Part shown: positions 28,719 through 38,043 of the stretch, piece after piece
Layout of the letters: each line of letters begins with the position of its first letter
How positions within the stretch are numbered: position 1 is the stretch's first letter
NCBI RefSeq assembly: GCF_016887565.1
Contig: NZ_CP069396.1
Coordinates: 1,577,001 to 1,641,000 of the forward strand
Source: Archangium violaceum
GTDB taxonomy: Bacteria > Myxococcota > Myxococcia > Myxococcales > Myxococcaceae
Length of the DNA: 64,000 nucleotides
Direction of reading: 5' to 3'
Program-made: the position numbers and the translations under genes
The notes under the pieces: model-generated
Database searches by the model: none
Seen by the model: the letters and a program-made list of their open reading frames with translations, nothing else
What the model was told of the DNA's origin: nothing

Positions 28719-28747
28719 TTTCTAGCTCACTGGCAGTGAAGCGACAA
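28719..28747 (-). promoter_or_regulatory. candidate promoter of six-cysteine protein
   Basis: On the minus strand: TTGTCG (28742-28747) and TAGAAA (28719-28724) with a 17-bp spacer, about 40 bp upstream of the start codon and overlapping the 3' end of the MFS gene region. Confidence 0.4.
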
Positions 28748-28749
28748 AC

Positions 28750-29916
28750 TCAGGCGGCGCTTCGCGGCGTGAGCTTCAGCAGCGTCTCGTGCAGCAGACA
28801 CAGCAGCGCCGCCGCCACCACGGTCACCCAGCCAACCAGTCCCAGCCCGAAACGCGCCGCCAGCACTCCCGCCAGGCTCGGCAGGGCGGCGGCTCCCAGC
28901 ATCGCGGCGCTCACCTGGAAGCCGACCGCATGGGCCGCGTAGCCCGCCCCCAGCCGGCCCGGAGTCCGTGACATCAACGTGGGATAGATGGGCGCCAGAC
29001 TCATGCCGATCAGCAGCAGCCCCCCAAGGCTCGCCAGCGTCGGCCCGAACGCGAACAGGGCGCTGCCGGCCACGGCGCTCAGTATGCTGAAGCGCAGCAG
29101 GCGATCCGGCCCCAGCCGCTCCACCACGAAGCCCATGAAGACCCGCCCCACCGCGAGACTCCCCCAATACAGGCCCGTCCACGTTCCGGCCAGCTCGGCC
29201 GGCACGGCGCGTGCCTGGGTGTACAGCGTGAAGCACCACTGCCCCGCCGTCACCTCCAACCCCGTGTACACGAAGAAGATGACGATCTGCAGCCACACCA
29301 TCGGGTGACGCAGGGCCTGGCTGGCACTGGTCGGCGCATCCGAGCCGTCCGCACCGGGGGTCCCCTCTGTCTTCCAGGACGCCCGGGTCGCTCCGAAGGT
29401 CAGCGCCATGAGCAACAGCATCGCGCCGATGATCGCGTACCCCCAGCGCCACGAGCCGCTTCGGACGAGCATGGCCGTCATCACCAACGGACCGAGCATG
29501 GCGCCGAAGCCGTAGCAGGCGTGCAGCCAGTTGACGTGCCGCACCGGGAAGTGACTCGCCGCATAGGCATTGATGCCGGAGTCGATGGCCCCCGAGCCCA
29601 GGCCGATGAAGGGCGTGCACAGGAGGAACAGCGGCCACATCGGGGCAAGCGAGTACCCGAAGAGGCTGAGCGCGACGAGCGCGCTGCTCACCGTCAACAG
29701 GGTGCCCACGCCCAATGCCTGGACGAGTCTCCCGGCGACGAGGCCCGACAGGAAGTACCCCGTGCCCGTGCCCACCAGCACCATTCCGAGCCCGCTCAGC
29801 GGCAGGGAGAACGTCTCGCGCACGGACGGCCACGCCACGCCCAGCACCGCGTCCGGCAACCCGAGGCTGATGAAGGCCAGGTAGGCGATGGCGAGCAGCA
29901 GGGGGCGGGGATTCAT
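28750..29916 (-). CDS. MFS transporter (FucP-like)
   Basis: 388 residues and about 12 hydrophobic helices of the major facilitator superfamily. Typical pieces are AYLAFISLGLPDAVLGVAWPSVRETF (helix 1 loop, cited in part), GTGTGYFLSGLVAGRLVQALG, FIGLGSGAIDSGINAYAA and a second half beginning near HPMVWLQIVIFFVYTGLEV. The pattern resembles the fucose-permease/sugar group, but the substrate is not certain. Start is ambiguous: ATG at 29916 was chosen; a GTG at 29940, eight codons earlier, is also possible. It is followed on the same strand by the small cysteine-rich gene after about 70 bp. Confidence 0.85.
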   Translation of the reverse strand: MNPRPLLLAIAYLAFISLGLPDAVLGVAWPSVRETFSLPLSGLGMVLVGTGTGYFLSGLVAGRLVQALGVGTLLTVSSALVALSLFGYSLAPMWPLFLLCTPFIGLGSGAIDSGINAYAASHFPVRHVNWLHACYGFGAMLGPLVMTAMLVRSGSWRWGYAIIGAMLLLMALTFGATRASWKTEGTPGADGSDAPTSASQALRHPMVWLQIVIFFVYTGLEVTAGQWCFTLYTQARAVPAELAGTWTGLYWGSLAVGRVFMGFVVERLGPDRLLRFSILSAVAGSALFAFGPTLASLGGLLLIGMSLAPIYPTLMSRTPGRLGAGYAAHAVGFQVSAAMLGAAALPSLAGVLAARFGLGLVGWVTVVAAALLCLLHETLLKLTPRSAA

Positions 29917-29990
29917 CCGTGTCACATTCACCTCTCTCACGTCGGGGCCTCGAGCAGGGTTCGGCCCCGACGTTCTACCAGCCGCGAAGC

Positions 29991-32489
29991 CTACGGCTTC
30001 AACTGGAAGTAGAGCAGGTCGGAGTTCCCTCGCGGCGTATAGGTCGTCCCGTCGTGTTGGATGGGCGTGCTGAAGGTGCCGCCCACCAGCACCTGTCCCC
30101 AGGCCTGGGGCACCAGGATGAGCTGGGGCTGGCCGAATGCATCCCCGATGTCCGGGTCGAAGGAGCGAGACCAGCGGTGGGCTCCCGTCTCGGTGTAGCT
30201 CGCCACGAAGGGGCTGGGGATGGGACCCCCGAGCGTTCCACCGCCCAGGTCATAGGTGAGCCCCTTGCCGGTGACCGTGAGGAAGTTGTCCGCCACGAGG
30301 AGCCCCTGGAGGGTGACGAGCCCCGGTTGACGGAGCCACTGGTCGGTGCCCGTCAGGTTCTCCATCGAGCCGAAGAAGCCGCTGACGTTGTCCGCGTAGT
30401 ACAGGTCGTCCGGATCGCCTCCCGTGTACGTCCGCCCTCCGAAGGTGAAGCTCCCGCCCAGGTTGGCGGCGAAGTACACGAAGCGCGGCTGCTTGTACCG
30501 GAGGGTGTTGATCTCTCCAAAGACCCCGGGGAACAGCCGCTTCCATTGGAGCGCTCCGGAGGCGCTGTACTTCGCGATGAAGGCCCCGGCGCTCGCCACG
30601 GGTCCATCACCGAGGTCGTTGTCCTTGTTCACCCTGCCGCCGATGAGGGCGTTGCCTTCCGTGTCGAGCGCCACGGCGCGGATCCGCGTCGGGTCCTGGG
30701 AAGGCTTCGCCTCGAGGGCCCGCGACCAGACGTGCTGCCCCTCGTTGGTGAATCGGACGACGAAGCCACCCGGGAAGGGGTCCTCGTTGTAGACGCTGGC
30801 GAGGCCCGCGAAGAGCGTTCCTCCCCCGAAGTCCACCTCGCCGTAGAAGGTACCCACGACGGTGAGGCCGTTGCCCAGGGCATCGACGGTCACCGCCTCC
30901 GGGGTGACCGGCCAGTGCTCGAGCGTCCCCTCGGACGGACGCAGGTAGGTGGCGGCGAACCCCCGGGCCCACTCGGTCTGCCCGGTGGGGGAGAACTTCG
31001 CGATGAAGAACGCGTTGGACCAGCGGCCGCTGTCGGGCAGCGGGCCCGTTCCCAGGTCCGGCGAGCCTCTGTAACGGCCCACCACGAAGAGGGTGCCGTC
31101 ACGCGTGACGGAGAGTGCCCGCACCAGCAGGTCCTCCGTGGTCACCTGACGGGTCCACACGGGCGTACCGTCCGCGGCGTAGCGCGCGAGGGCGAACCCC
31201 TTGCCGTTCGGGAACGGCGCGTCTCCGAAGAGGCCCGCCGCCACGAAGTTCCCGTACGTGTCGGTGGCCATGGCCAGCAGCTTCTCGATGCCCGCGCCGC
31301 CGTAATGCCGTGTCCACCCGGTGGAGCCACCGCCCGTGCCCCGGTAGGAGCAGTAGGGCTGGGACTCGAGCGTGATGCTCAGCCGCGGACGCAGCTCGTA
31401 CGAGGGCGAGTCCGCCGAGACGAAGTCCACCCCGTTGGTGGACTCGGGAACGAGGCCGAAGCTGTAGATACCGTGGGTGGTCGTCACCAGGCTCGACACG
31501 TCGTACTCCACCCAGGTGTTGGCCTCGATGGCGCCGAGATTGCCCACCGGAGCACCGATGAGCGCCGGGCGGGTGTTCCAATCGAAGTCCTGGGAGCCCG
31601 AGGCGGGCCAGTCATCGCTGGCGCGGTAGAGCAGCGGCCCGTCGGGGGAAGCGTCGGTGGCGTAGAGCCGCAGCTTCGCCTGCCGCACCCGCCACTCATC
31701 GGAAGAGCCGTAGCGGAACTGGAGGAAGGTCTCCAACCGGTCGGGTGCCGAGTCCACGAGCAGCCGCGGCTCGCTTCCGAAGCGGCGCGTGGGCTGGCTC
31801 TGGGAGGCGTAGGCGTCGTAGGTCGCCTGGGGGTCGAAGATGCTCGTGGCGGTGCGCGGCATGCAGTCGGGTTCGGACGCCACGGTGAGGACGAGCTGGG
31901 GCCGGCGATCCTCGCGGCTGTTCTCGCTCGAGGCGAAGCTCACCGAGTCGTTCGAGGTGCCCACCAGGGTGAAGTGGAGCGTGCCGTTTCCGCGCACCGC
32001 GCTCGTCACGTTGTATTCCACCCAGGAGCCGCTGGAGATGGCCCCCCCGGCATCCAGGACGCCGCCGCTCGTCCCGGGATGATTGCGGAACGTGATGCCA
32101 TCCTCCGTCCACTCGGGTTGGGAGGAGAACACCCTCGGCCCGCTCACGCCGCCATTGGTCACGTACAATCGCAGCGTCGCCCGCGTCACCGTCCCCGTCA
32201 CCCCCGTGACGTCGAACCGCAGGTAGGACCACTCCTCGGGCGAGAGGTCCACGCGCAACGAGTCGGCGCCACCGAAGTTCGCCGCGTCGGCGGACTGGCT
32301 CACGTAGGCGTCCGCGATCGCCCCGAAGGTCAGTGTCGTGGCCACCTCCTGCTTCAAGACGACAGGCGTCTGGGGCACTGGGAGGTTCATTGCCCGCTCT
32401 TCCGGCTCAGGGCCGGCGCAGTGGGTCAACAACATCAATGCCGTCACTCCCCCTCCACACCTCGTCTTCCACGACCCCCGGTACTTCAT
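29991..32489 (-). CDS. lipoprotein with two DNRLRE domains and beta-propeller repeats
   Basis: 832 residues from the ATG at 32489 (ribosome site GGGAGG). A lipobox ends at LMLLTHC. Two DNRLRE-type carbohydrate-binding-like domains follow, each starting like AIADAYVSQSADAANFG and YDAYASQSQPTRRFGSEP and ending with WVEYNVTSAV and WVEYDVSSLV; these span roughly residues 30-350. The rest is a chain of propeller-like repeats such as WARGFAATY, VWSRALEAK and HRWSRSFDPDIGD with GNFVAAGLFG/GGTFSTPI-like strands (SBBP-type). Architecture suggests an outer-membrane or extracellular adhesive or sensing protein, common in myxobacteria. It is isolated on the minus strand. Confidence 0.82.
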   Translation of the reverse strand: MKYRGSWKTRCGGGVTALMLLTHCAGPEPEERAMNLPVPQTPVVLKQEVATTLTFGAIADAYVSQSADAANFGGADSLRVDLSPEEWSYLRFDVTGVTGTVTRATLRLYVTNGGVSGPRVFSSQPEWTEDGITFRNHPGTSGGVLDAGGAISSGSWVEYNVTSAVRGNGTLHFTLVGTSNDSVSFASSENSREDRRPQLVLTVASEPDCMPRTATSIFDPQATYDAYASQSQPTRRFGSEPRLLVDSAPDRLETFLQFRYGSSDEWRVRQAKLRLYATDASPDGPLLYRASDDWPASGSQDFDWNTRPALIGAPVGNLGAIEANTWVEYDVSSLVTTTHGIYSFGLVPESTNGVDFVSADSPSYELRPRLSITLESQPYCSYRGTGGGSTGWTRHYGGAGIEKLLAMATDTYGNFVAAGLFGDAPFPNGKGFALARYAADGTPVWTRQVTTEDLLVRALSVTRDGTLFVVGRYRGSPDLGTGPLPDSGRWSNAFFIAKFSPTGQTEWARGFAATYLRPSEGTLEHWPVTPEAVTVDALGNGLTVVGTFYGEVDFGGGTLFAGLASVYNEDPFPGGFVVRFTNEGQHVWSRALEAKPSQDPTRIRAVALDTEGNALIGGRVNKDNDLGDGPVASAGAFIAKYSASGALQWKRLFPGVFGEINTLRYKQPRFVYFAANLGGSFTFGGRTYTGGDPDDLYYADNVSGFFGSMENLTGTDQWLRQPGLVTLQGLLVADNFLTVTGKGLTYDLGGGTLGGPIPSPFVASYTETGAHRWSRSFDPDIGDAFGQPQLILVPQAWGQVLVGGTFSTPIQHDGTTYTPRGNSDLLYFQLKP

Positions 32490-32729
32490 GTGCTGCCTCC
32501 CTGGGCGATTCACCCGCCGTGCGGCCGACATGCACTCGATGTGCCCTGAGGCTTTTCCGTCAAAAGGGTGCCTTGGAGTCCCGGTGCTTCACCTGGGAGT
32601 GACTTCGTGGGAAGGAGGCGCCCCCAGGTGTGAAGAGGTTTGCCAGGGCAGGGAAGAATCCTGGGAAAATGAGGGTGAAAATCCCCGTGTCCGCGGATTC
32701 GCGCTCGCGTGTCTTCTGGCTGTAGCGCC

Positions 32730-33245
32730 ATGACTCCCGCTCCTCCGACCGACATCTCCACGCTCTACCGGCGCCACGTCGCGCTGGTGCGCAACTGCGC
32801 GTTGCGCATCCTCGGAGAGCCCGCCGCCGCGGAGGACGTGGCGCAGGAGGTGTTCATCCGCTTCCTGCGGCACCGTGACCGCAGTGGCAACGAGCGGGAC
32901 ACGGCCGCGTTCCTCTACAAGACGAGCACCCACCTCTCCATCAACCGGCTGCGCGACGCGCGTCGCCGGGACAGCCTCCAGCAGATTCACGGGCCCCAGG
33001 GGGAGCCGGAGAGCCCCCGCTCGCCCGAGGACGGGCTGGCGCTGCGCAAGGTGCTCGCCGAGGCGGACGCGGAGCAGGCCCAGATCGCCGCCTGCTACTT
33101 CATCCACGGCATGGAGCACGAGGAGATCGCCGAATTGCTCGGCATCCCCCGACGTACCGTGGGCCGGCGTCTCGAGAAGTTCCGCGAGCACGCCGAGCGG
33201 ATGCTGCAAGGCGTTCACAGGAAGGAGGCCCCCCATGCCGGCTGA
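32730..33245 (+). CDS. ECF-type RNA polymerase sigma factor
   Basis: 171 residues. Region sigma-2 is TLYRRHVALVRNCALRILG followed by AAAEDVAQEVFIRFLRH; region sigma-4 is EIAELLGIPRRTVGRRLEKFREHAERML with the helix-turn-helix. The short linker and lack of sigma-1/3 make it an ECF factor. The start at 32730 gives a proper N-terminus; a GTG seven codons upstream is an alternative. The last 11 bases overlap the anti-sigma gene, so the pair is translationally coupled. It should direct transcription of the following caspase-like gene and possibly its own operon. Confidence 0.92.
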   Translation: MTPAPPTDISTLYRRHVALVRNCALRILGEPAAAEDVAQEVFIRFLRHRDRSGNERDTAAFLYKTSTHLSINRLRDARRRDSLQQIHGPQGEPESPRSPEDGLALRKVLAEADAEQAQIAACYFIHGMEHEEIAELLGIPRRTVGRRLEKFREHAERMLQGVHRKEAPHAG

Positions 33246-33960
33246 GTTGTTTCCCAGGTCGAAGCCCTCCAGTGACTGCCTGTCGGGCTGGTCCGTCTCG
33301 CAGCTCGCGCTCGGACTGTTGCGCGCCGGGGAGGTCGCCCCGGCCGAGGCGCACCTGACGGGCTGCGCGCACTGCCGCCAGCGGGTGGACGAGGAGCGCG
33401 CCCAGGTGCGTGCCGCCGCGTTGGAGCGGATTCCGGAGGAGCTTCAGCGGGCCTCCGCCACCGCCTCCCAGGGCCCGCGCCGCGGATGGGCTTTCTGGAC
33501 CTGGGTGCCCGCGCTCGCGGCCGTGACCGCCGCCGCGTTCCTGCTCGTCCGCCCGATGGCGGGCGTGGACGTTCCCGGAGCGACGCTGCCCGGGGAGCAA
33601 ATCAAGGGCACCGCCTCGCTCGACGTGGCGGTGATGCGGGAGGGGGTGCTCGCGTTGGAGGATGTCCCGGCGGAGCAGGTGGAGGGCCTGCGCGCGGGCG
33701 ACCAGCTCCGACCGCGCGTGACTGGCGCCCTCCCGTCCGACTGGCTCATCCTTCAGGGAGACGAGGAGGACCGATGGACGACGTACTTCGAGGGACCCGT
33801 GCCCGCCGACGGCTGGCTGCCGGTGGCCGCGCTCGTCACTCCGGATGGGAGGACGCGGCTGCGCCTGCTGACGTGTCCCACGAGGCCCCCGTCCGGGGCC
33901 GCGCTGGAGGAGGCGTGCCACGAGCGCGTCTACGAGTGGCAGGTGGCGGGCGTGCCCTGA
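33235..33960 (+). CDS. zinc-finger anti-sigma-like membrane protein
   Basis: 241 residues from the ATG at 33235 with ribosome site GGAAGGAGG. The N-terminal anti-sigma zinc finger is recognisable by AEAHLTGCAHCRQRVDEER. A single transmembrane helix (WTWVPALAAVTAAAFLLV, about residues 87-105) leads to a C-terminal extracytoplasmic domain that may sense a signal; it includes GDQLRPRVTG and DWLILQGDEEDRWTTYFEG. It overlaps the sigma gene and the caspase gene follows within a few bases, overlapping if the GTG start is right. It likely sequesters the ECF factor at the membrane. Confidence 0.88.
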   Translation: MPAELFPRSKPSSDCLSGWSVSQLALGLLRAGEVAPAEAHLTGCAHCRQRVDEERAQVRAAALERIPEELQRASATASQGPRRGWAFWTWVPALAAVTAAAFLLVRPMAGVDVPGATLPGEQIKGTASLDVAVMREGVLALEDVPAEQVEGLRAGDQLRPRVTGALPSDWLILQGDEEDRWTTYFEGPVPADGWLPVAALVTPDGRTRLRLLTCPTRPPSGAALEEACHERVYEWQVAGVP

Positions 33961-35528
33961 GCCTCGGCGCCCGGGGCCTCGCCGCCGCCGGGATGCTGCT
34001 CGCGCTGCTGGCCGCGACTCCCTCGCACGCGGGGGAGTCGCGCTATGCGTTGCTCATCGGCGCCCACCGTGGAAACGCGGATGAGCCGGTGCTGCGCTAC
34101 GCGGGCTCGGACACCGAGCGGCTGCGCGACGTGCTCGTCAGCCTCGGGGACTTCCTGCCCGAGAACGTGCTGGTGCTGGCCGACCCGAACGCGGACCGCG
34201 TGCGCACCGCGCTGGCGCGCATGAACGCGCGCATCCGCGAGGAGGTGGCGCACGACCGCTCCAGCGTGCTGCTCGTCTTCTATTCGGGCCACGCGGACGC
34301 CGAGTCGCTGCACCTGGGTGGCACGCTGCTGCCGTGGGAGGAGCTGCGCAACCTCACCTCCGGCTCCGCCGCGGCGGCGCGGCTGCTGGTGGTGGACGCG
34401 TGTCGCTCCGGCCAGGCCACGCGCGTGAAGGGCACCCGGCTGGCCGCGCCCTTCGCGCTGCCTCCGGACGTGGAGACGCGCGGCATGCCCGAGGGCTTCG
34501 CCATCCTCTCCTCCTCGTCGGCCGGAGAGAACGCGCAGGAGTCGGATGCGCTGCAGGGCTCCTTCTTCACCCACCACCTGGTGGCCGCGCTGCGCGGCAT
34601 GGCGGACCATGGAGGGGACGGGCTCGTCAGCCTGGCCGAGGCGTACCAGTACGCCGCCGACCGCACCGTGGCCAGCACGGTGGCGACGATGGGCGGCGTG
34701 CAGCACCCCACGTACCTCTATGACCTGAAGGGCCGCTCGGAGCTGGTGCTCACGCGGCCCGGACGGGTGCGCGGGCTCGCGTCGGTGCGGCTGGCCGAGC
34801 CGGGCCAGTACTTCTTCCGCAAGGAGCGGCGCGAGGGCCCGGTGGTGCTGGAGGCGAACATCTCCCGCGAGGCGCGCACGGCGCGGCTCATGCCCGGGCG
34901 CTACTTCGTCCAGCGCCGGTTGCCGGACCGGCTCTACGAGGCCCCGGTGCAGGCTGGGGGCGAGCAGTCGGTGGACCTGTCGGCGGCGCCGTGGAGCGTG
35001 GTGGAGCTGGACCAGCTGGTGCGCAAGGGCGGCGGTCCGAGCACCTCCTATGCGCTGAGCGTGTGGGGCGGCGGTGGTTCCGGCGTGCTGGAGGGCTTTC
35101 CCTTCACCCCGGCCGCCTCGGTGCAACTCTCCCTGGACACGGCGGCCCTCACGCTGGACGCGCAGGTGGAGCTGGCCCGGTCGGTGCTCGTCAGCGAGGG
35201 CCTCGAGCGACAGCTCACCGCCACGGCGCTGCGGGCGGGCGCGCGCAAGGTGTTCGACCTGGGCGCCTTCTCGCTGTCGGGCGGCGTGCGGCTGGGCGCC
35301 ACGTACTTCGACCAGCGCTTCTCCGGACGCCTCGCTCCCCCGCGCTGGCAGCTCTCGCCCCACCTGGACACGCTGGTGCGCGCCGACGTGCGCCCGACGC
35401 GCGGCTTCTTCCTCGGCGTGGAGGCGGGTCTGCGCGCCTCCTATGTGCGCGTCTCCTCGGAGCAGGCCCCCAGCGCGCGCACGCCCGTGACTCCCGTCTT
35501 CGCGCTGGGCGCCGGCATGCGCTGGTGA
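33936..35528 (+). CDS. caspase-family (C14-like) protein with beta-barrel-like C-terminus
   Basis: 530 residues from the GTG at 33936 (alternative ATG at 33993). The signal peptide ends near LALLAATPSHA, so the protein is exported. The caspase/metacaspase fold starts RYALLIGAHRG, with the catalytic histidine H119 in FYSGHAD and cysteine C156 in VVDACRSGQAT. GSFFTHHLVAALRG follows. After about residue 350, the sequence turns into alternating strands (VQLSLDTAALTLDAQVELA, FSLSGGVRLGATYFD, FFLGVEAGLRASYVRV) ending in FALGAGMRW with a terminal aromatic residue, as in outer-membrane barrels. Part of the ECF-anti-sigma operon; likely surface or periplasmic signalling protease, or a degenerate scaffold. 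Confidence 0.84.
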   Translation: MAGGGRALSLGARGLAAAGMLLALLAATPSHAGESRYALLIGAHRGNADEPVLRYAGSDTERLRDVLVSLGDFLPENVLVLADPNADRVRTALARMNARIREEVAHDRSSVLLVFYSGHADAESLHLGGTLLPWEELRNLTSGSAAAARLLVVDACRSGQATRVKGTRLAAPFALPPDVETRGMPEGFAILSSSSAGENAQESDALQGSFFTHHLVAALRGMADHGGDGLVSLAEAYQYAADRTVASTVATMGGVQHPTYLYDLKGRSELVLTRPGRVRGLASVRLAEPGQYFFRKERREGPVVLEANISREARTARLMPGRYFVQRRLPDRLYEAPVQAGGEQSVDLSAAPWSVVELDQLVRKGGGPSTSYALSVWGGGGSGVLEGFPFTPAASVQLSLDTAALTLDAQVELARSVLVSEGLERQLTATALRAGARKVFDLGAFSLSGGVRLGATYFDQRFSGRLAPPRWQLSPHLDTLVRADVRPTRGFFLGVEAGLRASYVRVSSEQAPSARTPVTPVFALGAGMRW

Positions 35529-35630
35529 ACCGCGCACCGCGTCTGTCCGCGGAAAATGGCTCGTGGGTCTCCTGGACAGAACACGGCGCGCGGCTCCGAA
35601 ACCCGCGCCCCATGACAGGAGAACGAAACC

Positions 35631-36269
35631 ATGAACCGCCCCATGAAGAGCCTGGCCCTGCTGCTCGCCCTCGGTGGTACCGCCTGCGGAGTCGAGCTCG
35701 CCGACGGCTCGTACACCGGTGAGGCCCGCTTCAAGGTGACCGGCGAGGTGCAGTCGCTCTCGCCCGTCGAGCAGAAGGGCAAGACGCGCGTCGCCCTCGC
35801 CTGGGACAACTGGGCCCGCAGCGGTGACATCACCTTCTTCCAGAGCGTGGAGGTCAACAGCAAGAACCCTCCGTTCGGCTACGAGCTCCGCCTCCTGGAG
35901 AACCCCGAGCCCCAGGCCCTCAACAACTTCCAGACCGGCCTGGTGGGCACCGCCTACGTCTCCGTCTACGAGGACGTGAACGGCAACGGGAAAGCCGACG
36001 ATGGCGACGTCATGCGGGGGCTGGCGCCCGGGCACATCGTGCTCTTCGTTCCGGAGATCACCCCTCTGCTCAAGGAGACGCTCCGCGAGTGGGGCCGCAT
36101 CGTCAACCTGGACGACCTGAAGCCCGGCTACAACCTGGCGCGCGGCATCTGCGCCGAGGGCAAGCCCGATAGCAACAGATTCGACGACCTGAGGATTGTC
36201 GCCGACGAGCCCGTGCCGGTGGCCTCCGTGGAAGAGGCGAACACGAACGGCTGCCTCAACTTCCACTGA
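35631..36269 (+). CDS. hypothetical lipoprotein
   Basis: 212 residues. The N-terminus MKSLALLLALGGTAC has a lipobox, so an outer- or inner-membrane lipoprotein is predicted. No family is recognised. The segment VYEDVNGNGKADDGD resembles a calcium-binding dockerin/EF-hand-like loop as seen in many secreted repeats, and two late cysteines (GICAEG, GCLNF) could form a disulfide. It lies 102 bp after the caspase-like gene in the same direction and may belong to the ECF regulon, but this is inference. Confidence 0.75.
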   Translation: MNRPMKSLALLLALGGTACGVELADGSYTGEARFKVTGEVQSLSPVEQKGKTRVALAWDNWARSGDITFFQSVEVNSKNPPFGYELRLLENPEPQALNNFQTGLVGTAYVSVYEDVNGNGKADDGDVMRGLAPGHIVLFVPEITPLLKETLREWGRIVNLDDLKPGYNLARGICAEGKPDSNRFDDLRIVADEPVPVASVEEANTNGCLNFH

Positions 36270-36395
36270 GGCCCTCGTACCGGAGGGCAGGGGAGCGAGC
36301 GGGCGGGGGCCTCGATGCCCGCTCTCCATCGAGTGCCGTGTGGTTGTCAGTCCATGCGGTGTCCGCATCTTCCCCCCAGGGAGGATGTCCTTTCC

Positions 36396-37988
36396 ATGAA
36401 GCTCGCCCGCTCGGCTTTCCTGCCACAGTTCGTTCTGTTCAATGCCCTCATGCTCGCGGTCGCGAGCGGGTGTGAGGCGCGCACCTGGGAGCCCCAATCC
36501 CCGTCCAGCGGCTCCGCTCCCCCCGCTCCGGCGGCGCAGGGCACCCAGCCGGAGAAGAGCACTCCGCCTCCTTCATCTTCCCAGGAGCCCGGACAGGGGA
36601 CGGGTGGCGCGGGGGCGCAACAGCCGCAGCCACAGCCGCCGCAGCAGCTCCAGTTTCCGGCCGCGGCGGGCGGGTCGGGGCAGGCGCCTCAGTCCATCGC
36701 GGATCTGGTCGACGCCGTGAAGGACACGGTCGTCAACGTGGATGTCCAGGCTCGCACGCCCGCCGCTCCCGAGGGGATGCCGGGTGATCTCTTCGAGCGT
36801 TTCTTCGGTGGGCCCGGCGGACCCGGTGGTGTCGAGCCCCGCGAGCGCATCCAGCAGGGCGAGGGCTCCGGCTTCATCATCGACGCCAGCGGGCTCATCC
36901 TCACCAACAACCACGTGGTGGAGAACTCCGTCGACATCCGCGTCCGCCTCAACGACGGCCGCGAGTTCGACGCCAAGGTGCTCGGGAGGGATCCGCTCAC
37001 CGACCTGGCCCTCATCAAGCTCGAGGGCAACGTGGGGAACCTGCCGGTGGCGAGGCTCGGGGACTCGGACCAGATTCGCGTGGGCGATCCCGTGATGGCC
37101 ATCGGCAACCCGTTCGGGCTCACCTCCAGCGTCAGCGTCGGCATCCTCTCGGCCCGCGCCCGCGACATCCAGGCCGGCCCCTACGACAACTTCCTGCAGA
37201 CGGACGCCGCCATCAACCCGGGCAACTCGGGTGGGCCGCTCTTCAACATGCGGGGCGAGGTCGTCGGCATCAACAGCGCCATCGTCGGCGGTGGCACGGG
37301 CATCGGCTTCGCCGTGCCCTCCAACATGGCCAAGGCGCTCCTGTCCCAGTTGCAGAAGGGGAAGATTCAACGTGGCTGGCTGGGTGTGTCGGTACAGGAC
37401 CTCACGGCGGATCTCGCCAAGGCGCTCAACGTGCCGGCGCGCAAGGGCGCCATCGTCACCGATGTGCAGCCGGATACCCCGGCCGCCAGGGCCGGTCTGA
37501 AGCAGGATGACGTCATCACCGCCATCGAGGGCACGGCCGTCGAGACCTCGCGCGGTCTCACCCGCGACATCGGCTTCCGCCCTCCGGGCGAGGCGGTGAA
37601 GCTGACCGTCTACCGCAACGGCAAGTCGCGGGAGGTGCAGGTGAAGCTGGGCGAGCGCCCGGACCTCGAGGGCATCTCCTCCGCTCCCCAGAGCGAACGC
37701 GAGGAGGAGGACACCGGCCACAAGCTGGGTCTGCGTCTCCAGGACGTGGACCCGCGCATGGCCCCGGGCGTCAGGCAGGGCGCCATGGTCGTCGACGTGG
37801 ACCCCGGCTCGCCCGCGGATCGCGCGGGTCTCCAGCCCGGCATGGTCATCGTCGAGGCCGGTGGCAAGCAGGTGCGCAGCCCTCGTGAGTTCGCCCAGGT
37901 CGTCCGCGGCGCGAAGTCCGGCTCCTCGCTGTTGCTGCGCATCCAGATCGGTGAGAACCGTGTGCTGCGGGCACTCACGATTCCTTAG
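36396..37988 (+). CDS. HtrA/DegP-type serine protease (lipoprotein) with two PDZ domains
   Basis: 530 residues from the ATG at 36396 (ribosome site GGGAGGA). A lipobox-like signal (LMLAVASGC) and a Pro/Gln-rich linker (residues 30-100) precede the trypsin-like domain. The triad is H173 (TNNHVVENSVD), D203 (DPLTDLALIKLE) and S278 (GNSGGPLFN). Two PDZ domains follow: QRGWLGVSVQDL onward, and the second near HKLGLRLQDVDPRMAPG. Family role: periplasmic quality control of misfolded proteins under envelope stress. Unlike soluble DegP this one appears lipid-anchored. Confidence 0.93.
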   Translation: MKLARSAFLPQFVLFNALMLAVASGCEARTWEPQSPSSGSAPPAPAAQGTQPEKSTPPPSSSQEPGQGTGGAGAQQPQPQPPQQLQFPAAAGGSGQAPQSIADLVDAVKDTVVNVDVQARTPAAPEGMPGDLFERFFGGPGGPGGVEPRERIQQGEGSGFIIDASGLILTNNHVVENSVDIRVRLNDGREFDAKVLGRDPLTDLALIKLEGNVGNLPVARLGDSDQIRVGDPVMAIGNPFGLTSSVSVGILSARARDIQAGPYDNFLQTDAAINPGNSGGPLFNMRGEVVGINSAIVGGGTGIGFAVPSNMAKALLSQLQKGKIQRGWLGVSVQDLTADLAKALNVPARKGAIVTDVQPDTPAARAGLKQDDVITAIEGTAVETSRGLTRDIGFRPPGEAVKLTVYRNGKSREVQVKLGERPDLEGISSAPQSEREEEDTGHKLGLRLQDVDPRMAPGVRQGAMVVDVDPGSPADRAGLQPGMVIVEAGGKQVRSPREFAQVVRGAKSGSSLLLRIQIGENRVLRALTIP

Positions 37989-38000
37989 AACGGGGGCGAG

Positions 38001-38043
38001 GTACCCTCACCCCGTCCCTCTCCCGGAGGGAGAGGGGAAGGTG
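38001..38043. repeat. palindromic REP-like element, copy C (overlaps a gene end)
   Basis: GTACCCTCACCCCGT then stem CCCTCTCCC / GGGAGAGGG with loop GGA. It sits between convergent genes and overlaps the 3' end of the YchJ-like gene on the minus strand. Confidence 0.82.
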
